A stretch of DNA of 64,000 nucleotides from Clostridia bacterium (GCA_017399265.1 JAFQDL010000008.1:62001-126000); one strand, 5' to 3'; shown: positions 1-8,895, counted from the first letter of the stretch. Numbers and translations are program-made. Notes: generated by a model not told the origin, from the letters alone.

Positions 1-396
1 ACTATTGAAAAAGATGAAGAAAGATATAATTTAGCCCTTGAAAATATCAAAGATATAGATTATAATATAGACTGCGTATTGGGAGATGCTTTTGTAATAT
101 TGCAGCAATTTAAGGAAGAGGGAAGAAAGTTCGACTTTGTATTCCTTGATGGTCCTAAAGGGTTTTACTTTAGATATCTCAATATTATAGAAGATTTGCT
201 AGAAGATGGCGGTTGTATATTTGCAGACAATATATCCTTTTTTGGTATGGTGCCAAGTGGTATTTATCCACATAGACACAAAACAATCGTAGTTAGTCTT
301 CAGAATTATTTGAAAAAGGTCAGTCTTCCACCATACAAAACGACAATAGAGTACGATATCGAGGACGGATACGCTATTACGTATAAGGAGAAATAA
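1..396 (+). CDS. trmR: O-methyltransferase, C-terminal part (TrmR/YrrM-like tRNA 5-hydroxyuridine methyltransferase)
   Basis: The reading frame is open from base 1, so the start lies outside the window; the TTG at 79 is internal. The visible 131 residues show the second half of a class I SAM-dependent methyltransferase: a 'VLGDAF' strand (about residue 26), 'FDFVFLDGPKG' with the acidic metal/substrate strand (about residue 45), then 'GGCIFADNI'. This matches the catechol-O-methyltransferase-like family 3 that includes B. subtilis TrmR. The TAA stop overlaps the ATG of the next gene by one base (TAATG), and that gene is a TrhP-like U32 protein. In B. subtilis the same neighbours (yrrM-yrrN-yrrO) make 5-methoxyuridine in tRNA wobble position 34: TrhP hydroxylates, TrmR methylates. 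The specific assignment rests mainly on this context; a generic O-methyltransferase is the fallback. Confidence 0.75.
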   Translation, partial: TIEKDEERYNLALENIKDIDYNIDCVLGDAFVILQQFKEEGRKFDFVFLDGPKGFYFRYLNIIEDLLEDGGCIFADNISFFGMVPSGIYPHRHKTIVVSLQNYLKKVSLPPYKTTIEYDIEDGYAITYKEK

Positions 397-1616
397 TGAT
401 AGAATTACTAGCCCCAGCGGGCAATATGGAAAAACTTAAAACAGCGCTAAATTATGGCGCAGATGCTTGTTATTTTGCAGGTACTAGATTTGGACTTAGA
501 GCCATGAGTAGTAATTTTTCTAATGACGAACTAAGAGAGAGTGTCGAGTATGCTCATTCATTAAATAAGAAATGTTATATTACTGTCAATATTTTGGCAC
601 ACAATGCAGATTTTGATGGATTAAAAGAGTATTTGGAGTTCTTGCAAGAAATCAAAGTGGACGGAGTTATAGTTAGTGACCTTGGGATTATGTCTTTTGT
701 AAAAAATTATGCTCCTAATCTTGAACTACATGTGTCTACGCAAGCAAGTATTACCAACAAATATTCTGCTATGGAGTATGTAAAATTAGGTGCTAAGAGA
801 TTGGTGCTTGCTAGAGAATTAAGCTTAGCAGAGATAAAAGAAATCAGAGATTATATCCCTAAAGATATAGATTTAGAGTGCTTTGTACATGGGGCTATGT
901 GTATTTCTTATTCTGGAAGATGCTTACTATCTAATTATATGACAGGTAGAGACTCTAATAGGGGTGCTTGCGTTCAAGCTTGTAGATTTCAATACACAAT
1001 CAAAGAAACCACAAGAAAAGGTAGCGGAGAGTACGAAATACAAGAAGATGACAAGGGTACATATATATTAAATTCCAAAGATATGTGTTTGATAGAATAT
1101 GTAGACAAATTAATTGAGGCGGGCATTACTAGTTTCAAGATAGAGGGACGTATGAAGAGCCCATATTATGTTGCAACAGTGGTCAATGCTTACAGACGTG
1201 CTATAGATTTATATTACTCCAATCCTAATAACTTTGAATGTCCTAAAGAATTGGTGGAAGAAGTAGAAAAAACCAGTCATAGAAGATTTACAACAGGTTT
1301 TTACTTTGGTGCTAAAGACAAAGAATACCTAGAGGACTCTATGCCAATTCAGACACACGAATTTATGGCGGTAATAACTAAAGACCAAGAAGACGATTGG
1401 GTGGAGATAGAACAAAGAAATAGGTTCAAAGTAGGTGATGAGTTAGAAATACTTTCGCCTACAACCAATCACAACAAGACTTTAATTGTATCTCAGATGC
1501 AAGACTTAGATGGCGGAGAGGTGGTAGATGCATTAAAAGTACAACAAATACTACGCCTTAACGTCAAAGGATTAAAAGGCTTGAAACAAGGCGATATACT
1601 TAGAAAGAAGATTTAA
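396..1616 (+). CDS. trhP: U32 family protein, tRNA hydroxylation protein TrhP-like
   Basis: 406-aa member of 'peptidase family U32'. The N-terminus ('ELLAPAGNMEKLKTALNYGAD') starts the TIM-barrel-like domain. The family signature with clustered cysteines, 'CFVHGAMCISYSGRC' followed by 'GACVQACR', lies at about residues 160-200 and probably holds the iron-sulfur ligands. The C-terminal part ('RFKVGDELEILSP') is the small beta-barrel found in the long U32 form. Known family members (TrhP in E. coli and B. subtilis) are needed for prephenate-dependent 5-hydroxyuridine formation in tRNA, not proteolysis. Translation is coupled to the upstream methyltransferase by a 1-base overlap. B. subtilis has two tandem copies (YrrN, YrrO); only this one is seen here. 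Confidence 0.85.
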   Translation: MIELLAPAGNMEKLKTALNYGADACYFAGTRFGLRAMSSNFSNDELRESVEYAHSLNKKCYITVNILAHNADFDGLKEYLEFLQEIKVDGVIVSDLGIMSFVKNYAPNLELHVSTQASITNKYSAMEYVKLGAKRLVLARELSLAEIKEIRDYIPKDIDLECFVHGAMCISYSGRCLLSNYMTGRDSNRGACVQACRFQYTIKETTRKGSGEYEIQEDDKGTYILNSKDMCLIEYVDKLIEAGITSFKIEGRMKSPYYVATVVNAYRRAIDLYYSNPNNFECPKELVEEVEKTSHRRFTTGFYFGAKDKEYLEDSMPIQTHEFMAVITKDQEDDWVEIEQRNRFKVGDELEILSPTTNHNKTLIVSQMQDLDGGEVVDALKVQQILRLNVKGLKGLKQGDILRKKI

Positions 1617-1621
1617 AAAAA

Positions 1622-1675
1622 AGACTATTGTGTTAAGATATCCAAAAAAGAGGTGTTAACACAATAGTTTTTTTG
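1622..1675 (+). terminator. Rho-independent terminator after trhP
   Basis: A 13-bp perfect stem ACTATTGTGTTAA / TTAACACAATAGT (1624-1636 with 1656-1668) is followed by a T-run. It closes the trmR-trhP unit. Confidence 0.9.
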
Positions 1676-1760
1676 TTATCTATAAATATATATATACATA
1701 TTATATAGACTTACATCTCGCACAAATTCGAAAATAATATAATAAAACTCTAATCTCTTT

Positions 1761-1789
1761 GCATAATTAGGAAAATAAGTGAATACATA
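1761..1789 (+). promoter_or_regulatory. Candidate sigma-E-like promoter of spoIVA
   Basis: GCATAATT (1761-1768) and AATACATA (1782-1789) lie 13 bases apart, resembling the mother-cell sigma-E pattern of an ATA-containing -35 and CATACAAT-like -10. B. subtilis spoIVA is sigma-E dependent, which motivates the search. The match is only partial, so this is a suggestion. Confidence 0.3.
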
Positions 1790-1825
1790 TAGTGTAAACC
1801 TAAAATGTAAAGGAGAAAAATTTTA

Positions 1826-3301
1826 ATGGACTTTGATGTTTATAAAGACATAGCCTTGAGAACAAAAGGCGATATATATCTAGGTGTAGTTGGCCCAGTA
1901 AGAACGGGTAAAAGCACATTTATTACGAAGTTTTTGAACACTTTGGTTCTTCCAAATATAGCAGATACTTACGATTTAGAAAGAACTATTGACGAGATGC
2001 CTGTATCAGGAGATGGTAAAACGATTATGACTACTCAGCCAAAATTTTTACCAAACGAAGCAGTTCAAGTCAATCTGGATAACAATGTGTCATTTAATGT
2101 TAGATTAGTAGACTGCGTAGGGTATTTGGTAAATAGTGCTATTGGTCATATAGAGAATGACAAACCAAGAATGGTTAACACGCCTTGGAGCGAGGACCAA
2201 ATGCCGTTTGAGAAAGCCGCAGAAATAGGCACTAATAAAGTCATTACCCAACATTCTACAATCGGTATAATGGTGACAACAGATGGTTCCATTACAGATA
2301 TCCCTAGAGAGGATTACGTAGATGCAGAAGAAAGAGTGGTAAGTCAATTAAAACAAAGCGGCAAACCATACGTTATTATCTTAAATTCTACACACCCATT
2401 CAGCCCAGAAACAGTCAATTTGGCAAAGTCTTTAAAAGACAAATATGGCGTAGCTGTTATGCCATTAAACGTAAGTGAATTGGACGGGGATAATATAAAT
2501 GCACTTTTTGCAAATATTTTAAATGAATTCCCTATTAACAAAATCTGTGTGAAACTACCTAACTGGATGAATGCTTTGCCTTATGACTCAGAATTTATTC
2601 AAGAAATTGTGCAAGAAGTGATGACAAAAACAGCAGATTTGGTAAAAATAGGTGAGGTGACAAGTGATCTGCAAATGTTTGAAAACAGCGAAAATATAGA
2701 GCAGATTACAGGTGTGAACGTTTCTCTAGGTGAGGGAAAGATTGTTATCGAGTTGCAGGCAAAACCAGAAGTGTTTTACAAGGTATTATCTAGCGAGTGC
2801 GGATTTGAGATCAAAGACGATTATCAACTTGTATCATATATCAAAGAGTTATCTGTTGCCAAAGTCCAATATGACAAATTCAAAGATGCTTTAGAACAAG
2901 TAAAAACTACCGGTTATGGAGTTGTGCAGCCAAGTCTAGATGAGATGACATTAGCCACTCCGCAGATTATTAAACAAGGCAGCAAGTATGGTGTAAAACT
3001 TAAGGCCAGCGCTCCTAGTTTGCACCTAATGCAAATAGATTTAGAAACAGAAGTTAACTCACTTGTAGGCAGTGAGCAACAATCAGAAGACTTAGTAAAA
3101 TATATGCTTTCTGAGTTTGAGTCCAATCCGGAGGGTTTATGGGAGACTAAGATGTTCGGCACAAGCCTTCATCATTTAGTAAACGAAGGACTTCATAACA
3201 AACTAGTTGCTGTACCTCAAGAAGCAATGAAGAAAATGTGCAAGACTATGAAAAGAATTGTTAATGAAGGCAAAGGCGGAGTTATCTGTATCTTACTTTA
3301 A
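1826..3301 (+). CDS. spoIVA: Stage IV sporulation protein A (spore coat basement ATPase)
   Basis: 491 aa, nearly the same length as B. subtilis SpoIVA. The N-terminus 'MDFDVYKDIALRTKGDIYLGVVG' leads into a Walker A loop 'GPVRTGKS' (about residues 23-30). A TRAFAC-like GTPase-fold domain follows with 'VDCVGY' (Walker B region), then the middle domain and the conserved C-terminus ending 'GKGGVICILL'. SpoIVA hydrolyses ATP, polymerises irreversibly on the forespore outer membrane and is the platform for coat assembly; the C-terminal tail engages SpoVM in Bacillus. AAAGGAG at 1809-1815 precedes the ATG. Single-gene unit with terminators on both sides. It is the strongest single proof that this organism belongs to an endospore-forming lineage. 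Confidence 0.97.
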   Translation: MDFDVYKDIALRTKGDIYLGVVGPVRTGKSTFITKFLNTLVLPNIADTYDLERTIDEMPVSGDGKTIMTTQPKFLPNEAVQVNLDNNVSFNVRLVDCVGYLVNSAIGHIENDKPRMVNTPWSEDQMPFEKAAEIGTNKVITQHSTIGIMVTTDGSITDIPREDYVDAEERVVSQLKQSGKPYVIILNSTHPFSPETVNLAKSLKDKYGVAVMPLNVSELDGDNINALFANILNEFPINKICVKLPNWMNALPYDSEFIQEIVQEVMTKTADLVKIGEVTSDLQMFENSENIEQITGVNVSLGEGKIVIELQAKPEVFYKVLSSECGFEIKDDYQLVSYIKELSVAKVQYDKFKDALEQVKTTGYGVVQPSLDEMTLATPQIIKQGSKYGVKLKASAPSLHLMQIDLETEVNSLVGSEQQSEDLVKYMLSEFESNPEGLWETKMFGTSLHHLVNEGLHNKLVAVPQEAMKKMCKTMKRIVNEGKGGVICILL

Positions 3302-3340
3302 TTACTTGTTGCAAATATTAGTAGGCTATCCTCCTACGAA

Positions 3341-3368
3341 AAAAAGACCTAAATTTAGGTCTTTTTGT
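3341..3368. terminator. Bidirectional terminator between spoIVA and the XRE gene
   Basis: AAAAAGACCTAAATTTAGGT followed by CTTTTTGTG forms a hairpin with A-run and T-run on either side, so it can serve spoIVA (plus) and the convergent small regulator (minus). Loop and flanks are nearly repeated at 5615-5643. Confidence 0.85.
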
Positions 3369-3373
3369 GTTTT

Positions 3374-3616
3374 TTAGTCTATTTCCAAATTTTCTCTTTT
3401 AAACAGATCGTCGTCAAAAAACTCTTGTAAACTAATACCTAGTCCATCACAAATAAGTATGATTGTATCTAATTTTACAGATTTACATCGTTCTTCTAAA
3501 ATTGAACGTAAAGTAGATTCGTTCATCGCTATTTTTTTATAAACGCTACTTTTAGTTAGGTTTTTATCTAGCATTATATTACATATCCTAAGTGCTACCG
3601 CTTTACAAGATGTCAT
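3374..3616 (-). CDS. Small XRE/HTH_3-family transcriptional regulator
   Basis: 80 aa consisting of little more than a Cro/CI-type helix-turn-helix. 'LRICNIMLDKNLTKSSVYKKIAMNESTLRSILEER' gives the scaffold helix, HTH and recognition helix, and 'DTIILICDGLGISLQEFF' is the typical fourth/fifth helix ending of HTH_3 domains. The minus-strand start is preceded by AAAAGGAGTAATAT. Upstream, 44 bp beyond the start, is a perfect 20-bp palindrome (3660-3679) that could be its operator, between it and divergent plus-strand genes. Small stand-alone regulators like this often control a neighbouring gene; the likely targets are the 49-codon ORF and the 533-aa gene. Confidence 0.85.
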   Translation of the reverse strand: MTSCKAVALRICNIMLDKNLTKSSVYKKIAMNESTLRSILEERCKSVKLDTIILICDGLGISLQEFFDDDLFKRENLEID

Positions 3617-3659
3617 ATATTACTCCTTTTGACTAGGTTAACACTTTTTTTATGGAATT

Positions 3660-3679
3660 ATACGCGAAGCTTCGCGTAT
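3660..3679. promoter_or_regulatory. Perfect 20-bp palindrome, candidate operator of the XRE regulator
   Basis: ATACGCGAAGCTTCGCGTAT is self-complementary over all 20 bases, with GCGAAGCTTCGC at its centre. The G+C-rich core stands out in very A+T-rich surroundings. It lies in the divergent intergenic region between the minus-strand HTH gene and the plus-strand small ORF, the usual site of an autoregulatory operator. Binding by that protein is inference. Confidence 0.6.
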
Positions 3680-3761
3680 TTGATTGTGTATTTCAATTAA
3701 ATATATTGTAATACACTCAGATTAGATCATCTTATAATATAAATTTGAATTGGAGTACGAT

Positions 3762-3911
3762 ATGGAAAAAGAAATGATAGAATTGTATTGGAGAAATTTA
3801 AAAGAAGATAAAGAATTTGATTTAAAGAAGGCTATGAAGAATATACCAATCGAGTATATAGAAGAAGATATGAGAGAACTTTTTAAATTTATTATGGATA
3901 TCAAAGATTGA
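3762..3911 (+). CDS. Small acidic/basic helical ORF, 49 aa, unknown
   Basis: ATG at 3762, TGA at 3909-3911, 49 codons, preceded by a weak TGGAG (3751-3755). The peptide begins 'MEKEMIELYWRNLKEDKEF' and contains 'KKAMKNIPIEYIEEDMRELF'. It is rich in Glu, Lys and Met, with amphipathic helical character and no transmembrane segment. It lies directly downstream of the palindrome and upstream of the 533-aa gene, so it may be a regulated small protein. No family recognised. Its codon content looks coding-like, but a chance ORF cannot be excluded. Confidence 0.5.
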   Translation: MEKEMIELYWRNLKEDKEFDLKKAMKNIPIEYIEEDMRELFKFIMDIKD

Positions 3912-3945
3912 AAAATTTAATAATATTTTTGTGCTGTTGTGTTAA

Positions 3946-3993
3946 ACATTTGATTAAATGTGAAAAAAAATATATTATTATATTAAATATAAT
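3946..3993 (+). promoter_or_regulatory. Candidate promoter region of the 533-aa gene with short inverted repeat
   Basis: The inverted repeat ACATTT-GATT-AAATGT (3946-3961) is followed by TATAAT at 3988-3993, 18 bases before the ATG. No good -35 is visible at 17 bp, so activation through the repeat is possible. Tentative. Confidence 0.35.
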
Positions 3994-4010
3994 ACACTGG
4001 AGAAAATATT

Positions 4011-5612
4011 ATGCCAATAGATAACAACCATCAATCGTTAGATAATCAAGTAAAATTCAATAAATATTTAGAAGCTTTTAACAAGATAAAGGATAGAAGT
4101 GCGGGTAAAGAAGATTGGGAGAATTATATAAGATTAGAAGACGAGTTTAGATCTCTTGTAGCAGGTGAGAAAGATAAGAATTTTAGAACCCAGTACAATA
4201 ATACTTTAGCAAAAAATCATAAAAGCATAGAAGAGATGATTGTTAATTATTCCAAAATTGGTAATGCTATAGACAATCACCCATATTTTTTGGCGCATGA
4301 AGAGTTAAAGGGGGATTTGACTCACCCAGCATTGCCAAAAAATCTTGTAAATATCAAATCAAATCCTCGTCAGGTTGCTGCTAAAGAAGAAATCTTAAAG
4401 AGAATGAACAAGTTCAAGATGGATTTTCGTTCAGCAGTAGAGACTTATGGAAAAGGCAGAGGAGAGAATTTGCCGCCATCTGTTAGTAATATAAACCTAA
4501 AAATATCCCGTATGGCAAAATTGATTGCAGAAAGCGAAGGTATTAGCAAAGACGCTGCTTTTAAACAAGCTCAAAAAATGTATGCAGCAGCAACAGCAGA
4601 GATCTTGGGTGATACTATAATGGTCGGCAAATGTGATACTAAGACTGCAGCAAAAGTTATAGAGGATCTAACTGTTACAAAGATTGAAGCAACAGGTATG
4701 AAGTCAACTGATGTGACCTTTGCAAGAGAAATTTCTACTCAACTTACAGCGACTGGATATCAGCACTTAAGAGATAATATAGAAAAAGAAGTGGCTAATA
4801 CAGTAAAGACGACTGGAACTAATAAAGTGAACTTAAAAGATGCTCAATCTGTAAATCTTAAAGATGCTCAATCTGTAAATCTGAAAGATGCTATCGATTC
4901 CATTGTTGCTCCAGATGTCGCTATACTAAATACAATCAACAGTATGATTACAAAAAATCCAGATATCTCAGAGGAAATAACCAAACAAGTAACTCCACAA
5001 CTTGTAAAATCATTTGCAACCATAATAGAAGATTACCAAGAGGAATTGGCAGAAACTGATCTTTCAAATTTCGCGGAGTACAATCGTGAATTAAAGAAGG
5101 TTGGCAAAGGTTTTACACCTGCTAGATATCTTACACCAGAAGATAAAGAAGCAGCAGAAAGAGGCGAAAAGCCTTCACACCAGTTTAAGATAGCAAGTGT
5201 TAAAATACAAACACAGGAAGAAGCAGAAAAGGAAGTAAAACAAAGAACGGAAAGGCTACAAAAAGCAAAAATGGAGCAAGTGTTAAAAGGTAGTCTGGTT
5301 GTGTCACCAGATATGAGTCCAGAAGAGGGTAAGCAACAAATCAGAGCATTGTCGGAAGTGTTGTTTGATAATATGGATACAGTTTTGGCAGTCGCAGAGA
5401 CTACGATAGTTAAAGAAAAAGAAATGCAAGCAGAGGCTTCTTTAGAAAACAATACTCAAGAAAACACTCTAAATAATACATCAGAAATAACTGCAGAGGT
5501 CACTCAGCCTGCAGCACCTAATGTTAATATTGTAAGAAAACGTCCATTGCCTGCTAATTTGCATAGATCGAATCGACATATCGAGAAACAAGATCATGGT
5601 ATGGAACATTAA
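4011..5612 (+). CDS. Hypothetical protein, 533 aa, soluble, with an internal tandem octapeptide
   Basis: Starts at ATG 4011 after GGAG at 3999-4002. The sequence is hydrophilic, Lys/Glu/Ala/Thr-rich and predicted largely helical. No signal peptide, transmembrane segment or catalytic motif is recognisable. About residue 275 an eight-residue unit, V-N-L-K-D-A-Q-S, is present about three times in a row, encoded by a 24-bp tandem repeat. The C-terminal 100 residues are low-complexity (Glu/Asn/Thr) and end in a basic segment 'VRKRPLPANLHRSNRHIEK'. It is followed by its own terminator and sits alone downstream of the XRE regulator and small ORF. I do not recognise the family; helical architecture suggests a structural or scaffold role, but that is a guess. 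Confidence 0.75.
   Translation: MPIDNNHQSLDNQVKFNKYLEAFNKIKDRSAGKEDWENYIRLEDEFRSLVAGEKDKNFRTQYNNTLAKNHKSIEEMIVNYSKIGNAIDNHPYFLAHEELKGDLTHPALPKNLVNIKSNPRQVAAKEEILKRMNKFKMDFRSAVETYGKGRGENLPPSVSNINLKISRMAKLIAESEGISKDAAFKQAQKMYAAATAEILGDTIMVGKCDTKTAAKVIEDLTVTKIEATGMKSTDVTFAREISTQLTATGYQHLRDNIEKEVANTVKTTGTNKVNLKDAQSVNLKDAQSVNLKDAIDSIVAPDVAILNTINSMITKNPDISEEITKQVTPQLVKSFATIIEDYQEELAETDLSNFAEYNRELKKVGKGFTPARYLTPEDKEAAERGEKPSHQFKIASVKIQTQEEAEKEVKQRTERLQKAKMEQVLKGSLVVSPDMSPEEGKQQIRALSEVLFDNMDTVLAVAETTIVKEKEMQAEASLENNTQENTLNNTSEITAEVTQPAAPNVNIVRKRPLPANLHRSNRHIEKQDHGMEH
4828..4893 (+). repeat. In-frame 24-bp tandem repeat (about 2.75 copies)
   Basis: GTAAATCTTAAAGATGCTCA-type units repeat in frame, encoding NLKDAQSV. 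Copies differ by single synonymous changes (AACTTAAAA, AATCTTAAA, AATCTGAAA), so the array is not brand new. Confidence 0.85.
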
Positions 5613-5643
5613 ACAAAAAAGACCTAGTCTATAGGTCTTTTTG
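5613..5643 (+). terminator. Rho-independent terminator after the 533-aa gene
   Basis: AAAAAGACCTAGTCTATAGG pairs as AAAAAGACCTA / TAGGTCTTTTT followed by GTGC and more T. Sequence closely resembles the terminator at 3341-3368. Confidence 0.85.
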
Positions 5644-5747
5644 TGCTTTTTTTAAATAGTGTTAAAGTAAATAGCAGGTTTTGGATTTTAAATGTGTGTG
5701 TTGCATTAGATCACAAAATTTCTTTTTTAAAATTTTGTCATAAAGTA

Positions 5748-5776
5748 TTTACATTTACAAATATAAATGTTAGAAT
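5748..5776 (+). promoter_or_regulatory. Promoter of pflB-pflA with an overlapping inverted repeat
   Basis: TTTACA (5748-5753), 17-bp spacer, TAGAAT (5771-5776) is a good vegetative promoter. The spacer contains the inverted repeat ACATTTA-CAAATA-TAAATGT (5751-5770), which overlaps the -35 and fills the space to the -10, the classic position for a repressor site. It does not look like Rex (TTGTTAA...TTAACAA) or Fnr/Crp. The remainder of the 310-bp gap 5613-5922 has a long leader of about 140 nt before the pflB SD and no other feature I can support. Confidence 0.6.
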
Positions 5777-5922
5777 ATGTGTTGCTTAAAATATATTTAT
5801 ATATTTTGTGGCAACTAGAAAGGTACAACTTAGATATGTTTTGGAGATAATTAAGATGATATTTTGAACACAAAACATGTTTAGTAAAATTGATAAATAA
5901 AAAAACTTTAGGAGGAGAAATT

Positions 5923-8151
5923 ATGTCAAAAATTTGGGACAGTTTTAAAGGTACTAAATGGAAAAAGAGTATTGATGTAAGAGACTTTATTATGAAGAAT
6001 TATACACAATATAGTGGTGATGCTAGTTTCTTACAAGGTCCAACGGAGAGAACTAAAAAACTACTTGCAAAGGTAGAAAAATTATTTGCTAAAGAACAAA
6101 AGAAAGGTGTTCTAGGTATTGATGTAAAGAGAACTGCAACTATCAATTCACACCCAGCTGGATACGTGGATAAGAAGAATGAGATAATAGTAGGTCTTCA
6201 GAGTGACAAGCCGCTTGTGAGACTTGTTAGTCCATTCTCTGGTTTAAAATGTGTTAAAGCTGCATGTAAAGCATATGGCTATAAGTTAACAGACAAGGTT
6301 CTTGGTCAATTCCAATTCAGAACAACTCATAACGATGGTGTTTTTAGGGTGTATAGTCCACTTATGAGAAAAGCAAGACATAGTGGTATTATCACTGGTC
6401 TTCCAGATGCTTATTCTCGTGGCAGAATAATAGGAGACTATCGTAGAATTGCACTATATGGTGTAGATTATTTGATAGAAGAAAAGAAAAAAGACAAATT
6501 AGCTTTATATAACAATGGTATTGAGACAGACAATTTAATGCAGCTAGAAGATGTCCAAAAGCAAATAGAAGGCCTAACTGCTTTAAAAGAAATGGCAAAG
6601 ACATATGGCTACGATATCTCACAACCAGCAACCAGTGCTAAAGAGGCTGTTCAGTGGTTATATTTTGGCTATCTTGGAGCAGTTAAAGAACAGACAGGTG
6701 CTGCAAACTCAATTGGTAGAATTACAACATTCTTAGATATTTACTTTGAAAAAGATTTGAAAAAAGGTGTGTTAACAGAGAGTGAAGCACAAGAAATTAT
6801 TGATGACTTTATCTTAAAATTAAGAATGGTTAGACACCTTAGAACTCCAGAATATAACGAGATATTCGCAGGAGATCCTACTTGGGTTACTTTATCTGAA
6901 GCAGGTGTTACAGAAGATGGCAGACATATGGTTACTAAGACTGCATTCAGAGTACTTAATACTCTATACAACTTAAAATCATCTGCTGAGCCAAATATCA
7001 CTATTCTTTGGAGCAAATATTTGCCACAAAACTATAAAGATTTCTGTGCAAAAGTATCTATTGAGACAGACTCTATCCAATATGAGAACGATGATTTAAT
7101 GCGTCAATCTTATGGTGACGACTATGGTATTGCTTGTTGTGTATCTGCAATGAAGATTGGTAAACAAATGCAATTCTTCGGTGCTAGATGTAATATTGCA
7201 AAAATGTTACTTATGGCTTTAAATGGCGGATATGACGAGGTTAAAGGCGATCTTGTGTTTGACAACCTTGGAAAAGTATTTGACGAAGGATTACTTGATT
7301 ACGACAAGGTTCTTAGAGCGTACAAGAAATGTTCTAAGATGGTAGCAAAACTATATGTAGATACAATGAATTGTATACACTACATGCATGACAAATATGC
7401 ATACGAAAGATTGATGATGGCTACTCATGATACAAAGGTGGGTAGATTAATGGCTTTTGGCGTATGCGGCTTATCAGTTCTAGCAGACTCACTTAGTGCT
7501 ATTAAATATGCCAAAGTTTATGCAAAGAAAGATGATAGAGGTCTTATTACTTCATTTGAGGTAGAGGGAGATTATCCAAAATATGGTAATGATGATGACA
7601 GAGTAGACGATATAGCAAAATGGATTGTAGAAGATTTCTATAAGAATTTAAAATCTACTCCATGCTATCGTGGTGCTACTCACACATTGAGTGTTCTTAC
7701 TATTACATCTAACGTTGCTTATGGTAAGAAGACTGGTGATACTCCAGATGGTCGTAAGAAAGGTGAACCATTTGCTCCAGGTGCAAATCCAATGCATGGT
7801 AGAGATTGTAATGGTGCTTTAGCTAGCCTTAATAGTGTAAGCAAACTAAATTATGCTTGTTGCCGTGACGGAATATCTAATACATTTAGTATCATTCCAA
7901 GCGCATTAGGTAGAAAGCAAAAAGACCAAATCAACAACTTGACACATCTTCTTGATGGATATTTTGGAAGAGATGCGCAACACTTGAATGTAAATGTACT
8001 TAATAGAGAAATGCTAATAGATGCAATGAATAATCCAAACAAATATCCAAACCTAACAATCAGAGTTAGTGGATATGCGGTTAACTTTAACAAATTAAGC
8101 AAAGAACAACAAAAAGAGGTTATTAGTAGAACATTCCATGAAAAAATGTAA
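5923..8151 (+). CDS. pflB: Formate acetyltransferase (pyruvate formate-lyase)
   Basis: Starts at ATG 5923 after AGGAGG (5911-5916); the in-frame TTG at 5890 lacks an SD. 742 aa, normal length. It is a glycyl-radical enzyme converting pyruvate and CoA to acetyl-CoA and formate, cytosolic and oxygen sensitive. Visible hallmarks are the catalytic adjacent cysteines in '[12 protein letters not shown]' (about residues 405-406) and the C-terminal radical loop 'RVSGYAVNF' (about residues 712-720). '[19 protein letters not shown]' is the conserved substrate-side region. It overlaps pflA, which installs the radical. Diagnostic of mixed-acid fermentation under anaerobiosis. Confidence 0.97.
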   Translation: MSKIWDSFKGTKWKKSIDVRDFIMKNYTQYSGDASFLQGPTERTKKLLAKVEKLFAKEQKKGVLGIDVKRTATINSHPAGYVDKKNEIIVGLQSDKPLVRLVSPFSGLKCVKAACKAYGYKLTDKVLGQFQFRTTHNDGVFRVYSPLMRKARHSGIITGLPDAYSRGRIIGDYRRIALYGVDYLIEEKKKDKLALYNNGIETDNLMQLEDVQKQIEGLTALKEMAKTYGYDISQPATSAKEAVQWLYFGYLGAVKEQTGAANSIGRITTFLDIYFEKDLKKGVLTESEAQEIIDDFILKLRMVRHLRTPEYNEIFAGDPTWVTLSEAGVTEDGRHMVTKTAFRVLNTLYNLKSSAEPNITILWSKYLPQNYKDFCAKVSIETDSIQYENDDLMRQSYGDDYGIACCVSAMKIGKQMQFFGARCNIAKMLLMALNGGYDEVKGDLVFDNLGKVFDEGLLDYDKVLRAYKKCSKMVAKLYVDTMNCIHYMHDKYAYERLMMATHDTKVGRLMAFGVCGLSVLADSLSAIKYAKVYAKKDDRGLITSFEVEGDYPKYGNDDDRVDDIAKWIVEDFYKNLKSTPCYRGATHTLSVLTITSNVAYGKKTGDTPDGRKKGEPFAPGANPMHGRDCNGALASLNSVSKLNYACCRDGISNTFSIIPSALGRKQKDQINNLTHLLDGYFGRDAQHLNVNVLNREMLIDAMNNPNKYPNLTIRVSGYAVNFNKLSKEQQKEVISRTFHEKM

Positions 8152-8872
8152 TGAGATTGGGTATATTAATAAGATTGATACTTATTCCACGCTAGATGGT
8201 GGCGGAATAAGAAGCGTTGTGTTCTTGCAAGGCTGTAATCTTAGATGTGTGTGTTGCCATAACCCAGAAACATGGGAAGGTGGTAATGTGCAACGTTTGA
8301 CTGCTATTGAGCTTTATGACAAACTAAAAACTTATAAGTCTTACTACGGGGTAGATGGCGGAATTACTTTCAGTGGTGGAGAACCGCTTCTCCAAAAAGA
8401 TTTCTTACTGGCAGCAGTAGAAGTGTTTAAAAAGAATGATATCAATAGTATAGTAGAGACTTCTGCTAATATAGAGATAGACGATACAATAATACAAATT
8501 GTTAAAAATCTAGATTATGTCATTTGTGATTTAAAATATCCAGATAATGATATGTATTGTAGATATACCTTAGGTAGTTTGGACAGAACTTTAGCTTTCT
8601 TAGATCTATGCAAAGGCTTAAAAAAGAAAGTATGGATAAGAACAGTGGTTATCCCAGATATCAATGATAATGAGAAAATACTAGCGAGATATCAGAAAAT
8701 AATTCGCAAATATCCTAATATTTTCAAGTGGGAATTGCTTCCGTTTTCTAAACTTGGTTTTGGTAAATATGAAGAGTTAAAAATCAAGAACCCACTAAAA
8801 GGTATAGTAGATATAGATAACGAAAAGTTCGAAAAATTACAGGAAAAGTTTGAATTTGAAAAGGCAAAGTAA
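8138..8872 (+). CDS. pflA: Pyruvate formate-lyase activating enzyme (radical SAM)
   Basis: 244 aa. The cluster motif 'CNLRCVCC' (C-x3-C-x2-C, about residues 32-39) binds the 4Fe-4S cluster. '[13 protein letters not shown]' is the SAM-binding GGE region and '[10 protein letters not shown]' the conserved following strand. It abstracts hydrogen from the pflB glycine via 5'-deoxyadenosyl radical. The ATG at 8138 lies 14 bases inside the end of pflB with no convincing SD, indicating translational coupling. Length and motifs match the catabolic PFL activase rather than the NrdG class. Confidence 0.95.
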   Translation: MKKCNEIGYINKIDTYSTLDGGGIRSVVFLQGCNLRCVCCHNPETWEGGNVQRLTAIELYDKLKTYKSYYGVDGGITFSGGEPLLQKDFLLAAVEVFKKNDINSIVETSANIEIDDTIIQIVKNLDYVICDLKYPDNDMYCRYTLGSLDRTLAFLDLCKGLKKKVWIRTVVIPDINDNEKILARYQKIIRKYPNIFKWELLPFSKLGFGKYEELKIKNPLKGIVDIDNEKFEKLQEKFEFEKAK

Positions 8873-8895
8873 ATATATACTTTGTCTTTTTTTTG
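8862..8895 (+). terminator. Terminator overlapping the pflA stop
   Basis: AAGGCAAAGTA / TACTTTGTCTT stem with T-run; the 5' arm contains the last codons of pflA. Confidence 0.75.
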
